DNA of 21,088 nt. It comes from DATGHS01 sp035307785. GTDB taxonomy: Bacteria; Planctomycetota; Planctomycetia; Gemmatales; Gemmataceae. The first letter of the stretch is position 1, and every line of letters begins with the position of its first letter. Shown here in pieces: positions 8,123-16,193 of this stretch. The translations under genes were made by a program, and so were the position numbers. Under the pieces are notes generated by a model, which saw only the letters and a program-made list of their open reading frames with translations, had not been told where the DNA came from and did no database searches. The DNA lies in the NCBI GenBank assembly GCA_035307785.1, contig DATGHS010000194.1:1-21088 (forward strand). Direction: 5' to 3'.

Positions 8123-8575
8123 ATGCGGGCCCAGTTGATTCCCCTGGAAGGCGGCGACCCCATCGAGATCGTCAAAGACATGACGCTCGTGGGCCGGAAG
8201 GAAGACTGCGATCTGAACCTCGATCACAAGAGCGTGAGCAAGCTGCACTGCATCATCGTGAAGACTGATGGCTTGCTGCTCGTGCGCGACCTGGGCAGCA
8301 CCAATGGCACGCGCGTGAACGGCCAACGCATTCGCCGGGCCGCCCTCCTGCCCAATGACCAGTTGCACGTGGCCAGCGTGAAATTCCGCGTCCACCTAGG
8401 GCCTGGGGAAGCGCCGGTCTCGCCTTCCGAGCAAACTCAGCGCATCGACGCCGATGAGCTGCACAAACTCCTGAACAAGAAAAAGGAGGATGAAGACAGC
8501 GACGAGGAGATGCCCGCCGAGGCGGTGATGCAAAACCCGCTGCCGGATGTGTATCCGGAGGAGGGGCAGAAGTAG
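8123..8575 (+). CDS. FHA-domain protein
   Basis: A 150-residue protein whose first 95 residues form one forkhead-associated domain, which binds phosphothreonine peptides. The conserved positions are present: G24-R25, S39 with H42, and DLGSTNGT at 56-63 followed by N66-G67. The remaining 55 residues are a charged, probably disordered tail with a KKKEDEDSDEE stretch. There is no membrane segment, so it is a cytoplasmic adaptor. Family knowledge says FHA proteins recognise targets of Ser/Thr kinases, and this window carries two such kinases, but direct partnership is only inference. GAGAAG precedes the ATG at suitable spacing. It is divergent from the phosphoesterase gene and shares its upstream region. 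Confidence 0.9.
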   Translation: MRAQLIPLEGGDPIEIVKDMTLVGRKEDCDLNLDHKSVSKLHCIIVKTDGLLLVRDLGSTNGTRVNGQRIRRAALLPNDQLHVASVKFRVHLGPGEAPVSPSEQTQRIDADELHKLLNKKKEDEDSDEEMPAEAVMQNPLPDVYPEEGQK

Positions 8576-8638
8576 GGCGGCGAAGTCTTATGCCCGAAAC
8601 GCGCCGCGTCCACTCTCAAATCGGATTTGCGATTAATT

Positions 8639-9046
8639 ATGGATGCGACAGAGCGAATTGTCGAAGAGTTTAACCGGCTCTTTTCGCTTGGCCGTTTAGG
8701 AGTCGCAGCTTTGCCCTTTGCCGACAAAGTTGTGTACTACGTGGTGGCGACTCGGTGTGAAATCGACATTAACGGATTTTCATCGATTTATGAACAAGGT
8801 CTCAACTCGCACGAGCTCGCGCTTCTGGTGGACGGGCTAAACAAATTAGACGAAATGGATTTGGCAAGACAGTTCGCGAGTGGTCTTCAACTGCTTCAGT
8901 CCGAAGGCTTCTACACTCACATGAATTGGGATCAAGTGCCTGCTGCTGTTAAGGTCGAAATTGGTGTTATCGGCGAGCGCGTCGGCGACCGCTTGTGGAG
9001 TTTAGACGAAAAGCTGGCTTCCCTGCTGAACGGTAAGACCGACTGA
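8639..9046 (+). CDS. DUF4375 / DMP19-like protein
   Basis: A 135-residue soluble protein. The segment 'VVATRCEIDINGFSSIYEQ' followed by 'LVDGLNKLDEMDLARQFASGLQLL' resembles DMP19/DUF4375 proteins, in which a conserved 'E.. NGGF.qf' stretch is followed by helices. DMP19 of Neisseria has been described as a DNA-mimic protein, but most relatives are uncharacterised, and no such role should be assumed here. ATG 8639 is the first plausible start; the bases before it show no clear Shine-Dalgarno sequence. The gene is visibly less GC-rich than its neighbours, which may mean recent acquisition. It ends four bases before the convergent gene at 9051. Confidence 0.6.
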   Translation: MDATERIVEEFNRLFSLGRLGVAALPFADKVVYYVVATRCEIDINGFSSIYEQGLNSHELALLVDGLNKLDEMDLARQFASGLQLLQSEGFYTHMNWDQVPAAVKVEIGVIGERVGDRLWSLDEKLASLLNGKTD

Positions 9047-9050
9047 CGAC

Positions 9051-9392
9051 TCATTCTCGCAAAGTCAGCGCCATCGCCTCACCCAAATCAATGCAGTGGC
9101 TTGACTCGCACTTCCGGCAAAGATAATCGATCGGCTTTTGGTTCCCGGTAAATGGCAAGCCGTTGTGGTGGAACGTGCGCTCGGCGCAGATGCAGCAGTG
9201 GAACGGCACCACGCGGCGGAAGATCGCGGCCGGCAGCAGGAAGCCGATGATCGCAGCGGCGATGCCCAGCAACGCGCCTTCCAGGCCGCGTTGTTCCAGC
9301 CAGTCGTGATAAAACGTCACCGAACCGATCCCGGCCGCGGCGCCGGCGACACGGCACAACACGATTCCGCAAACATGCCAGCGAATGGGCAT
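9051..9392 (-). CDS. Small membrane protein with C-terminal cysteine zinc motif
   Basis: A 113-residue protein with two hydrophobic segments at about residues 7-27 and 38-58 (ALLGIAAAIIGFLLPAAIF). A cysteine-rich C-terminal part follows, with CCIC at 66-69, CRKC at 92-95 and a further Cys at 100, consistent with a zinc ribbon exposed on one side of the membrane. GAGG lies about nine bases before the ATG. It converges on the DUF4375-like gene with four bases between stops. It combines the same two elements, zinc ribbon and membrane helices, as the 7096-7419 protein, but the order is reversed and I see no sequence similarity beyond that. Family and role unknown. Confidence 0.6.
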   Translation of the reverse strand: MPIRWHVCGIVLCRVAGAAAGIGSVTFYHDWLEQRGLEGALLGIAAAIIGFLLPAAIFRRVVPFHCCICAERTFHHNGLPFTGNQKPIDYLCRKCESSHCIDLGEAMALTLRE

Positions 9393-9498
9393 GAAAATAC
9401 CTCAAAGGATTGTCAAATCGAGGCGAGAGTTTTGTTGCTGTTGAAGTGTAGAACAAAAATCAGAGCCGCGCGGAGCGCAGTAGCCGCAGCAGCCAATC

Positions 9499-9553
9499 GT
9501 AGCCGCAGGCTTTAGCCTGCGGTCGTCCCGCGCAGGCTTTAGCCTGCGGCTAC
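9499..9553. repeat. Double palindromic (REP-like) repeat, GTAGCCGCAGG family
   Basis: Two adjacent hairpins share the core CGCAGGCTTTAGCCTGCG, the first at 9503-9522 and the second at 9531-9548. The outer ends GTAGCCGCAGG (left) and CCTGCGGCTAC (right) also pair, so the whole element can fold as one long stem or two small ones. It lies just beyond the 3' end of the polyprenyl synthase gene and may help end transcription. The related element at 20485-20542 shares the outer GTAGCCGCAGGC sequence. Confidence 0.85.
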
Positions 9554-9569
9554 ATTTCAATTAAGATGC

Positions 9570-10568
9570 TTATTTCTCGCGACGAACAGTCCAGTCGGTG
9601 AGATGATGCAGAATCGAGCGGAAATCCGAGAGGGGAAGATTGACGAGGCAAGCTCGAGCCTGGGCGGAAAACTCCTCGGCCCGGTCTCGAGCATAGTCGA
9701 GCGAACCGGTTTCTTGCAACAGCGGCAAGAGCGCCTGCCGAGCGGCTTGCGGCTTGCGGAGCAGTTGTCGCGCTTGTGCGGCCCGCTCCTTGGGAAGACG
9801 CCGCAGCATGTGAATGATAGGAAGCGTCAGCTTTTGTTGCGCCAGGTCGGTCCCCAGCGTCTTGCCCGTGGTTTCTTCGGCTCCGGTCAGGTCGAGCAGG
9901 TCGTCGGCTATCTGAAACGCTAACCCCAAACAGCGGCCGTAGGACGCGAGCTTTTCGACCGTGTCGTCATCCGCACCGGCGTACAATGCGCCCAGGCGGC
10001 AGCAGCAGGCCGTAAGTTGCGCGGTCTTGCCGTCGATCACGCTGAAGTACTCTTCTTCGCTCAAATCGAAGTTGCCGCGCTCGGTAATCTGGTACAGCTC
10101 GCCCTCACACACGCGGTTGGTGGTTGCACCGATGATGTCACAGGCCTGAGCGTCCACGCTGCTGGCCAGGTGAAAGGCATGCGAAAACAGCATGTCGCCC
10201 AGCAAAATGCTGGCCTGGTTGCCCCAGCCGGCATTGATCGTGGAAGCATGCCGGCGAAGATCAGCCTCGTCGAGAACATCGTCGTGCACGAGCGTGGCCG
10301 TGTGGATCATTTCGACGACGGCGCCGAGCGTATGATGCGCCGGCAGAATCGACCCGCACGCCCCGGCTGCCAGCAGCAATAGCTTGGGCCGCAAGCGCTT
10401 GCCGCGATAGTGTTCAAGGTGGCCGACGAGCCGGGCGACGTGCTTGCGATGGCTGGCCAGCTTGGCGGTGAAGACCTTTTCTACCGCGGTCAGGTCGGCG
10501 GCAATGAGCGCTGATAACGGATGGGCAGGTTCGGCAATGCCGTTGGCGGTCGCGTGAAGCGCGCTCAT
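9570..10568 (-). CDS. ispB: Long-chain polyprenyl diphosphate synthase (IspB-like)
   Basis: A 332-residue trans-isoprenyl diphosphate synthase that extends an allylic diphosphate with isopentenyl diphosphate, usually to make the side chain of a respiratory quinone. Visible motifs are GKRLRP at 56-61, the first Asp-rich motif DDVLD at 96-100 in the family-typical context MIHTATLVHDDVLDEADLRR, GDMLFSHAF, and the second Asp-rich motif DDLLD at 222-226. Residue five before the first motif is Ala, as in long-chain enzymes such as octaprenyl synthase, rather than the aromatic residue of short-chain ones. The exact chain length cannot be read. ATG 10568 is preferred to ATG 10586 because GAGGAT lies five to seven bases before it. 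It follows moaC after 83 bases on the same strand and may share its transcript. The symbol is by similarity. Confidence 0.9.
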   Translation of the reverse strand: MSALHATANGIAEPAHPLSALIAADLTAVEKVFTAKLASHRKHVARLVGHLEHYRGKRLRPKLLLLAAGACGSILPAHHTLGAVVEMIHTATLVHDDVLDEADLRRHASTINAGWGNQASILLGDMLFSHAFHLASSVDAQACDIIGATTNRVCEGELYQITERGNFDLSEEEYFSVIDGKTAQLTACCCRLGALYAGADDDTVEKLASYGRCLGLAFQIADDLLDLTGAEETTGKTLGTDLAQQKLTLPIIHMLRRLPKERAAQARQLLRKPQAARQALLPLLQETGSLDYARDRAEEFSAQARACLVNLPLSDFRSILHHLTDWTVRREK

Positions 10569-10651
10569 GGCGGATCCTCGGGCCATTGCTGAAATCCAGA
10601 GGGTTCTGAATTTTCAATCCTGCTTGAATCCTATCGCTTCCGTTGTTGGCG

Positions 10652-11128
10652 TCAATCGTGCCGCACAAAGGTGCCGCTTTTGCCGCCGCTCTTTTCTTCT
10701 AACCGAATTTGCTCGATTATCAGGCTGCGGTCCACCGCCTTGCACATGTCGTACACCGTGAGCGCCGCGACGCTCACTGCTGTCAGCGCTTCCATTTCGA
10801 CGCCAGTTCGGGCGAAAACTTGGGCAGCTGCCAAGATCTTCAGGGTGTCGTCACCTTCGAAGGAAAAGTCGATGGTCACTGAAGTTAGCGGCAAGGGATG
10901 GCAGAGCGGAATCAAGTCGCTGGTTTTCTTTGCGGCCATAATGCCAGCCAGACGGGCCACTTCACGCACGTCGCCCTTGGCGACTGCCTTGTCGCGAATC
11001 AGCCGAAGCGTTTCGGGCGCCATTCGCAGCCGGGCGCTGGCTCGGGCCAGCCGCTGCGTTTCCGGTTTGGCGCTCACGTCCACCATCCGGCTCGCGCCGT
11101 GCTGGTCAAAATGCGTCAATTCGCTCAT
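10652..11128 (-). CDS. moaC: Cyclic pyranopterin monophosphate synthase MoaC
   Basis: A 158-residue MoaC, which converts the 3',8-cyclo-GTP intermediate made by MoaA into cyclic pyranopterin monophosphate in molybdenum cofactor synthesis. The signature regions are all present: MVDVSAKPET, MAAKKTSDLIPLCHPLPLT, and GVEMEALTAVSVAALTVYDMCKAVDR. Asp 127 and Lys 130 in YDMCKA match the catalytic pair known from the E. coli enzyme. Length is normal. AGGAA lies nine bases before the ATG. No other moa or mog gene is in the window, so the gene stands apart from the rest of its pathway here. It is cytoplasmic. Confidence 0.96.
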   Translation of the reverse strand: MSELTHFDQHGASRMVDVSAKPETQRLARASARLRMAPETLRLIRDKAVAKGDVREVARLAGIMAAKKTSDLIPLCHPLPLTSVTIDFSFEGDDTLKILAAAQVFARTGVEMEALTAVSVAALTVYDMCKAVDRSLIIEQIRLEEKSGGKSGTFVRHD

Positions 11129-11230
11129 ACCATTTCCTGCGGGCTCTTAGCAAGCCAATGGAACAACCGCACTGCAGCCGCAGAGATAACAGTATGGAAA
11201 TGAAAAAAATTGAGATGAAAAGCAGATGGT

Positions 11231-11262
11231 CGTAGCGGAATTCGCAAGAATTCCACGCTACG
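11231..11262. repeat. Short palindromic repeat (CGTAGCGGAATTC type)
   Basis: Arms CGTAGC-GGAATTC and GAATTCC-AC-GCTACG pair around a GCAA loop, with a two-base bulge (AC) in the right arm. It lies seven bases beyond the stop of the sigma factor gene at 11270 and could act as a transcription barrier or be a dispersed REP-like element. Confidence 0.7.
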
Positions 11263-11269
11263 CCCAATG

Positions 11270-12724
11270 TTAATCCCGTACTTCCGGTTGAGGCAGCCCT
11301 AGTTCGGTCCGCGATGCCGAGGAAATGATGATGACACGGCGTGGGCAGTCGTCATGCAACCAGGGATGGGCCTCAATCACAATGATCGCCTTAGGCAGAA
11401 TGACGATGGTGTTCGCCGTCTTGCTCTTGGAGATACTAGGGGGAGGCGCCGATGCGGTCGCTTCCGGAAGCCGGTCGGAATCCACTTCGTCGAGCAGTTG
11501 CGCGCGCAGCGCCAAACCGGACGCATGGCGGAGCCGGGATGGCTTATTTGAAGCAACCACCACGACCACGGAATCCATGTCACCGTGCGGTGCCGATTTT
11601 CGCAGGACCCAAACGGGCTCGCCGGCTGAGGACAGGCCACCCGAAATCTCAATCGAGATGCAGACATGTCGTTGTGTCCTTACCGACGGCGGTTGAGGTT
11701 CGACAATGGCCGGTGGAGAAGCCAATTCGCAGGCAGCAGCGGTGGCGGCTGTCTGCTCCGCTTTCTGTGCTGCGGTTGCCAGCTGGTGCTGAGAGGAATT
11801 CGGTCCCGCTTTGCTCTCCGCCAGTCGCGTTCCGGACGATGGTCCGGCCATTTCTGCCGGCGAATCGTGGAATGTCTTGCCCCAAGTACCAATACCTGTA
11901 GCGGTCAACCCCAGCAGCATAACCGTAATGAGCGAGAGCTTGATCTTTTGCCAGGCAAGCACCTTGCAGGTTTGTTGAACCAAAGCCGCTACGGTGGCAG
12001 TTGCTACGGTGGCCAATGACATGCCGCTGGCCAACTTGGCGCCCGCGCCCACCGTTGATGCAACCAGTAACGGCGGGACCAGTGCCGATGCGGCTGGAAG
12101 CGCTTCGCGGGCTGCCATCCAGCCTCCGGCCTGCATCAGTCCGCGCCGCAACAAGCGATCCTTCAGCATTTTCCGCGCCCGCAGCAAGCGTATGGCCACC
12201 GTGCCCTTTGGGCAGCCGATCGCGGCCGCCGCTTCTTCGTATGATTTTCCTTCCAAGTAACAAAGGATCATCGGCGTCCGGTATTTGCGCGGCAACCGGT
12301 TCAACTCCGTGTCGAGCACCGGCCGCAATTCATTCCAGGCCAGTGCCGCAACCGGGTCGGAATCGACTGCAATGTCTCCCAGGCATTCATGGGGAAGTTG
12401 CTTCGCGGCCCGAGAACGAGCGCGCACGGCGATGCGATAGGCCACCCGATAGAGCCAGCCCGGCAGTGCCCCCGGTTGACGGATGGAGTGTCCCTTGCGC
12501 ACAAGCGTTAGGAAGGTGGCCTGGAAGGCATCTTCCGCGTCCTGTCGATGATGCAGCAGACGCAGGCAGACGCCGAGCACCATCGCCCCGTGGCGCTGGA
12601 CCAGCGCCGCAAACGCCTCTTCATTGTGTTCGCGCAGGAATTGCCGCAATAACTGTTCGTCGGAAAGATGGTCGCTTCCCTGCGCGGCGACGAGGCGGCG
12701 AATCCGGCGCATGACGTTTTGCAT
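11270..12724 (-). CDS. ECF-type sigma factor with membrane segment and long C-terminal extension
   Basis: A 484-residue protein. The N-terminal 195 residues are an ECF sigma-70 factor: region 2 with HRQDAEDAFQATFLTL at about 60-75 and LPGWLYRVAYRIAVRARS, and region 4 with LPRKYRTPMILCYLEGKSYEEAAAAIG at 144-170, then GTVAIRLLRARKML. A hydrophobic region follows (about 211-250) and a likely membrane helix at 261-282 (IKLSLITVMLLGLTATGIGT). The last 200 residues are Ala/Ser/Pro-rich with a possible beta domain and would lie outside the cytoplasm. Planctomycetes are known to have ECF factors with such extensions, which may replace a separate anti-sigma factor. ATG 12724 has GAG eight bases upstream. 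No anti-sigma gene is adjacent. Target promoters are unknown. Confidence 0.88.
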   Translation of the reverse strand: MQNVMRRIRRLVAAQGSDHLSDEQLLRQFLREHNEEAFAALVQRHGAMVLGVCLRLLHHRQDAEDAFQATFLTLVRKGHSIRQPGALPGWLYRVAYRIAVRARSRAAKQLPHECLGDIAVDSDPVAALAWNELRPVLDTELNRLPRKYRTPMILCYLEGKSYEEAAAAIGCPKGTVAIRLLRARKMLKDRLLRRGLMQAGGWMAAREALPAASALVPPLLVASTVGAGAKLASGMSLATVATATVAALVQQTCKVLAWQKIKLSLITVMLLGLTATGIGTWGKTFHDSPAEMAGPSSGTRLAESKAGPNSSQHQLATAAQKAEQTAATAAACELASPPAIVEPQPPSVRTQRHVCISIEISGGLSSAGEPVWVLRKSAPHGDMDSVVVVVASNKPSRLRHASGLALRAQLLDEVDSDRLPEATASAPPPSISKSKTANTIVILPKAIIVIEAHPWLHDDCPRRVIIISSASRTELGLPQPEVRD

Positions 12725-12951
12725 TTTTTCGCTCGCGGTTAGTTATGTTCAGAACGCGGGCAAACTGTCCCATTTCTTACGAGTCCGGCTCAGAGTCCAC
12801 AATTTCACTGTTTTTGCGCAGTTAACAGAGAAATTCGCCATCATCCAGTATCCGTGTCGTTATAGAGCATTTCGTTGGGAATGAGCGAATATCGGGATCG
12901 AGCTAAGGAATTCGGGCGAAGAAATGCAGATCAACGCGCGAGCGGCCGGCT

Positions 12952-15276
12952 TTACTCCGGAATAAGATCAAAAATAGTGACGGTTCCGTCGCTGCTGCCG
13001 GCAGCGACGGTGCTGCCATCTGGGGAGAGGGCCAAACTGCAAACGATTTTCTGTTCCAACCGCCATTCGTACTGAGGTTTGCCGGTTTCCCATAGCCACA
13101 AAATGACCTGGCCATTATCGCCGATGGTGAGCAGATAGTGTGAATCGGGTAGGAAGATCATTTGTCGCACAAGGCCGAGCAAATTCTTGAGAATTTGCTT
13201 GGGCTTGGAGGTGTTGCCGTTCGCGTCCCAAATGCGAACCGTGTGCTCCTGGCTTGCCGAAGCGAGGAATAAGCCGTCGTGGGAATGAGCAAGGCAGGTG
13301 ATGCCGCCATTGTGGTTCGGGAGCACGGTAGCCGGTCGCATGCCGCCCATCCAGCCGGTCTTCCAGATTTGCACTTTACCACCGGCGTCGCCGCTGAAGA
13401 GAAGCTTACTGTCATGCGAAAACAACAGCGCGGTGACGGGCCCGCTTTCATTCTTCAATACCACGCGCTTGCGCGGCGTGCCATCGGCCGTGGTCCAAAT
13501 CCAGAGCGAAGTGCTCGACGCTCCTGCCAGGGAAGTGCCGTCTGGCGAAAACACCAGGGCCTCAATAAGCGGCGGCGCTGAGTCCAGCGGAGCGCGATCG
13601 TGTTCGCGGCTTTCACGAAAGCGCCATTGCCACATGTGGGCGTCGAACGAGGCCGACCCGGTAACCAGGTAATCGCCGGTAGGAGCGAAGGCCAGCGCAT
13701 GGATATCGCCGAGGGATCGCTCGCGGAATTCCGCTTGTTCGCGCGGCGGATCGGCCAGGCGCCACAAGCGAACTGTGGCATCGAGACCGGCACTGGCCAG
13801 CAGCTTGCCGTCCGGCGAAAACGCCACGGCCATGACGGGAGCCGTGTGGCCACGCAGCAAGGCCGACTTTCGCGCCGGAAAAACTTCGCGCAGCTCCGGT
13901 GGGGGCAGATCCTTCGCCTGCTCGTGCAAACTGGTTGCAGTGACGACCGTGACGGGGGGTAAATCGGAGTCCGGCTGTTTGTTGCGTTGATCGGTAAAGG
14001 ATTGCGGTGTTTGCGAGGGCAGAGGGGTACGGCCACTGCTCGATTTCTGCTGGCCTGTGCCGGCGGCCTTTGTCGCAGTGCCGCCGCCCGAGGCCATGCT
14101 CATTTCGATGGAATCTTCCGGCGATTCCTCGGCGAAAAAAGAGGCGTCCAACACCGGCGACACGCCTGACATTCCAAGGATTTCACCCAAGGTGTCCGCC
14201 AGCTCGGCTGGCGTCTGGAAGCGCTTTTCAGGCACCTTGGCCATGAGCCGGCGGATCACCGCCGCCACCATCGGCGGAGTGTTCGTGCGAATCTTCTCCA
14301 CCGGGTCCGGCTGTTCCATCTGATGCCGCAACAGCTTTTCCATTGCCGTTCCAGTCGGAAACGGCGGTTGACCGGTGAGCAGGAAGTAGAACGTGCAGCC
14401 CAGGCTGTAGAGGTCGGCCCGGATGTCCACGGAGCTGGCGTCGCGGGCCTGCTCGGGACTGATGTAGTCCGGCGTGCCCATCATGGTGCCTTCGCGCGTG
14501 AGATTCGTGCGCGAATCGAGGGCCGATTCCATGCGCGCCAGCCCCATATCCAGAATCTTCACCAGTCCGCGGAAAGCCGGCGGCTTCCAACCGGAGCGAT
14601 GCACGTCACCCGCTTCGGGAATCGGAAAGCGCCCGCCATCGGCACGCGCGACCAGCAGATTCGAGGGTTTAATGTCGCGATGCACCAACCCAGCCCCAAA
14701 GGCATGCTGCAAACCGAGCGCGGCCTGGCGGACATAATCGCACGCTTGCGCGATAGGCAGCGGTGCACCCTCGCGGACCATCCGCTCGAGGTCCGGTCCA
14801 TCGACGTACTCCATGACCAGGAAATGCGCGCCGTCGGCTTCATCGGCATCGTAGATCGTCACGATGTTGGGATGCGAGAGCTGCGCGACGGCCATCGCTT
14901 CGCGGCGAAACCGGCGCACCGCCCCGGGGTTCATCTCCAGCAAATGGGCGCGGATCACCTTCAGGGCCACCAACCGGTTCAAGCGAATCTGCCAGGCCTT
15001 GAAGACTTCGCCCATTCCGCCGGAGCCAATTACTTGCATCAGCCGGTAGCCGCCCAGGATTAACTGTTTGGCGTCACCGGCAAGCACCTGCTCCACCTGG
15101 TACGACGTCAGCCAGCCGCGCTGGACCAACGCATAGGCCAGTTCCTGTGGCTCTTGCGATAAATTGGGAAGGAATTCAGCGAGCTTCAGAATTTGCGAAT
15201 GATCCAACAGCTCCGTCTTGCGAAGGATTTCGGCCAGCTCATAGGATGTGGACGGAACCATGATCGGGCTGTGCAT
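12952..15276 (-). CDS. Soluble Ser/Thr protein kinase with C-terminal seven-repeat WD40 domain
   Basis: A 774-residue protein. Residues 10-75 form a helical N-terminal region (ELAYALVQRGWLTSYQVEQVL) frequent in planctomycete kinases. The kinase domain runs from about 76 to 350: glycine loop IGSGGMGEVF at 83-92, Lys 106, Glu 126, HRDIKPSN at 199-206, DMG instead of DFG at 243-245, and SPE at 273-275. An insert of about 25 residues lies between the catalytic loop and DMG. After a Ser/Thr/Pro-rich linker come seven WD40-like repeats from about 473 to the end (for example LLRGHTAPVMAVAFSPDGKLLAS), enough for one complete propeller. I see no membrane helix, so it is likely cytoplasmic. The start could also be ATG 15261; neither has a good ribosome binding site. 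It is divergent from the sigma factor at 15547, a pairing consistent with kinase-linked regulation. Confidence 0.92.
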   Translation of the reverse strand: MHSPIMVPSTSYELAEILRKTELLDHSQILKLAEFLPNLSQEPQELAYALVQRGWLTSYQVEQVLAGDAKQLILGGYRLMQVIGSGGMGEVFKAWQIRLNRLVALKVIRAHLLEMNPGAVRRFRREAMAVAQLSHPNIVTIYDADEADGAHFLVMEYVDGPDLERMVREGAPLPIAQACDYVRQAALGLQHAFGAGLVHRDIKPSNLLVARADGGRFPIPEAGDVHRSGWKPPAFRGLVKILDMGLARMESALDSRTNLTREGTMMGTPDYISPEQARDASSVDIRADLYSLGCTFYFLLTGQPPFPTGTAMEKLLRHQMEQPDPVEKIRTNTPPMVAAVIRRLMAKVPEKRFQTPAELADTLGEILGMSGVSPVLDASFFAEESPEDSIEMSMASGGGTATKAAGTGQQKSSSGRTPLPSQTPQSFTDQRNKQPDSDLPPVTVVTATSLHEQAKDLPPPELREVFPARKSALLRGHTAPVMAVAFSPDGKLLASAGLDATVRLWRLADPPREQAEFRERSLGDIHALAFAPTGDYLVTGSASFDAHMWQWRFRESREHDRAPLDSAPPLIEALVFSPDGTSLAGASSTSLWIWTTADGTPRKRVVLKNESGPVTALLFSHDSKLLFSGDAGGKVQIWKTGWMGGMRPATVLPNHNGGITCLAHSHDGLFLASASQEHTVRIWDANGNTSKPKQILKNLLGLVRQMIFLPDSHYLLTIGDNGQVILWLWETGKPQYEWRLEQKIVCSLALSPDGSTVAAGSSDGTVTIFDLIPE

Positions 15277-15546
15277 CCGCGCGCAAACCTAATGCGAATC
15301 CAAGGTATGTACATAGAATCGTAACTCACAACTGGATGGATGTAAAGTGAGCCGGAACCGCTTCCACAGCGTGGATTCTCATATTTGGCGCACTGACCCC
15401 AACAACCTAAGTCAGACTTTAAAACGTGACAAGCAAGGTCAGCCTGAATAGCCTGACCTGCGTGCACTTGAATCGCCGCGCCAACCGAAGAATAATACGT
15501 TGAAACGTGTAACATTTTTCCGCATATCCCGCACCAGGAGAGCGCG
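15277..15546. promoter_or_regulatory. Divergent control region between kinase and sigma factor genes, with candidate operator
   Basis: This 270-base region must hold the promoters of both flanking genes. It contains an inverted repeat, AGGTCAG at 15436-15442 and CTGACCT at 15453-15459, with a ten-base spacer that itself carries a direct repeat (AGCCTGA, twice). Such symmetry fits a regulator binding site. The octamer AAAACGTG (15420s) has a near copy GAAACGTG about 80 bases later near 15502. I could not place a convincing -35/-10 pair for either gene. The sigma factor has AGGAG before ATG 15547. Confidence 0.4.
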
Positions 15547-16146
15547 ATGAGCCCCGATGACCGGCAGGCCCAACTGGACTGTGCCCGCCGCGGCGATTCC
15601 GCTGCCCTGGGTGATTTGTTGCAAGCTTACCGGCCCTATGTGCGCGTCATTGCCCGTGCTGCCCGCCAAGGCTGCGCGCCGGCCCGCCTGGATGATTCCG
15701 ACCTCATACAGGACACGCTGCTGCTCGCGCATCGAGCATTTGGCCGTTTTCGTGGCGCCACGATCGCCGAGTTTGCCGGCTGGCTGCGGCAACTCACGCT
15801 GCGCACGGTGGGCCACGCGCTGCGAGCCCACCTGGGCACCGGCAAACGCGATGCCGGCATCGAGCAGCCGCTGGGGGATGCGGACGTTTTGGCGGTGCCC
15901 GACGGCAGCTCGCCGGATGGCCGTGCTGTGCAACATGAGCGCGCAGCCAAGATCGCCGTGGCCATCGAAGAGCTGCCCGACGAAATGCGGCAAGTGATTC
16001 TTGGCCGGCTGCTGGAAGGGCTGCCCTACGTCGAGTTAGCAGCACGGCTAAACAAGAGCGAAGGCGCGTTGCGTGTCAGCTACACTCGTGCGTTGCGGCG
16101 GCTGCGCGAGTTGCTGGGCGGAGATACATCCGAGCCGGAAGCGTAA
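15547..16146 (+). CDS. ECF-type RNA polymerase sigma factor
   Basis: A 199-residue compact ECF sigma factor with no membrane segment. Region 2 includes DSDLIQDTLLLAHRAFGRF at about 50-68 and FAGWLRQLTLRTVGHALRAHL. Region 4 includes ELPDEMRQVILGRLLEGLPYVELAARL and the recognition helix KSEGALRVSYTRALRRLRELL near the end. A linker of about 35 residues separates them. AGGAG lies before the ATG. The gene diverges from the WD40 kinase gene and points toward three genes for exported proteins (16280-20488) that could be targets. ECF groups genetically linked to Ser/Thr kinases are known in planctomycetes, and phosphorylation may replace an anti-sigma factor; no anti-sigma gene is seen here. The last residues (EPEA) and the stop codon are supplied by a palindromic repeat. 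Confidence 0.93.
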   Translation: MSPDDRQAQLDCARRGDSAALGDLLQAYRPYVRVIARAARQGCAPARLDDSDLIQDTLLLAHRAFGRFRGATIAEFAGWLRQLTLRTVGHALRAHLGTGKRDAGIEQPLGDADVLAVPDGSSPDGRAVQHERAAKIAVAIEELPDEMRQVILGRLLEGLPYVELAARLNKSEGALRVSYTRALRRLRELLGGDTSEPEA

Positions 16147-16193
16147 GCGACGGCGCTCAATAATCCGTCGCTTACTTAACGCTTCCGGCTCGG
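16131..16193. repeat. Palindromic repeat of the GAGCCGGAAGCG family
   Basis: The left arm CGAGCCGGAAGCG-TAAGCGACGG (16131-16153) pairs with the right arm at 16165-16192, which carries five extra bases in its middle; the loop is about 11 bases. The stop codon of the sigma factor gene (TAA, 16144-16146) lies inside the left arm. A single arm of the same family recurs at 16735-16752. It may serve as a terminator. Confidence 0.85.

Noticed and set aside
12001..12714. Open frame (237 codons) on the plus strand across the membrane-anchored sigma factor
   Set aside because: It is antisense to sigma regions 2 and 4, which are clearly the real coding sequence.
14323..15063. Open frame (246 codons) on the plus strand across the WD40 kinase domain
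   Set aside because: It is an antisense shadow of conserved kinase motifs, with no ribosome binding site or recognisable domain.
15354..15375. GGAACC in the kinase-sigma intergenic region as an ECF -35 element
   Set aside because: No matching -10 element lies at the usual 16-17-base spacing, so the hexamer alone is not enough.
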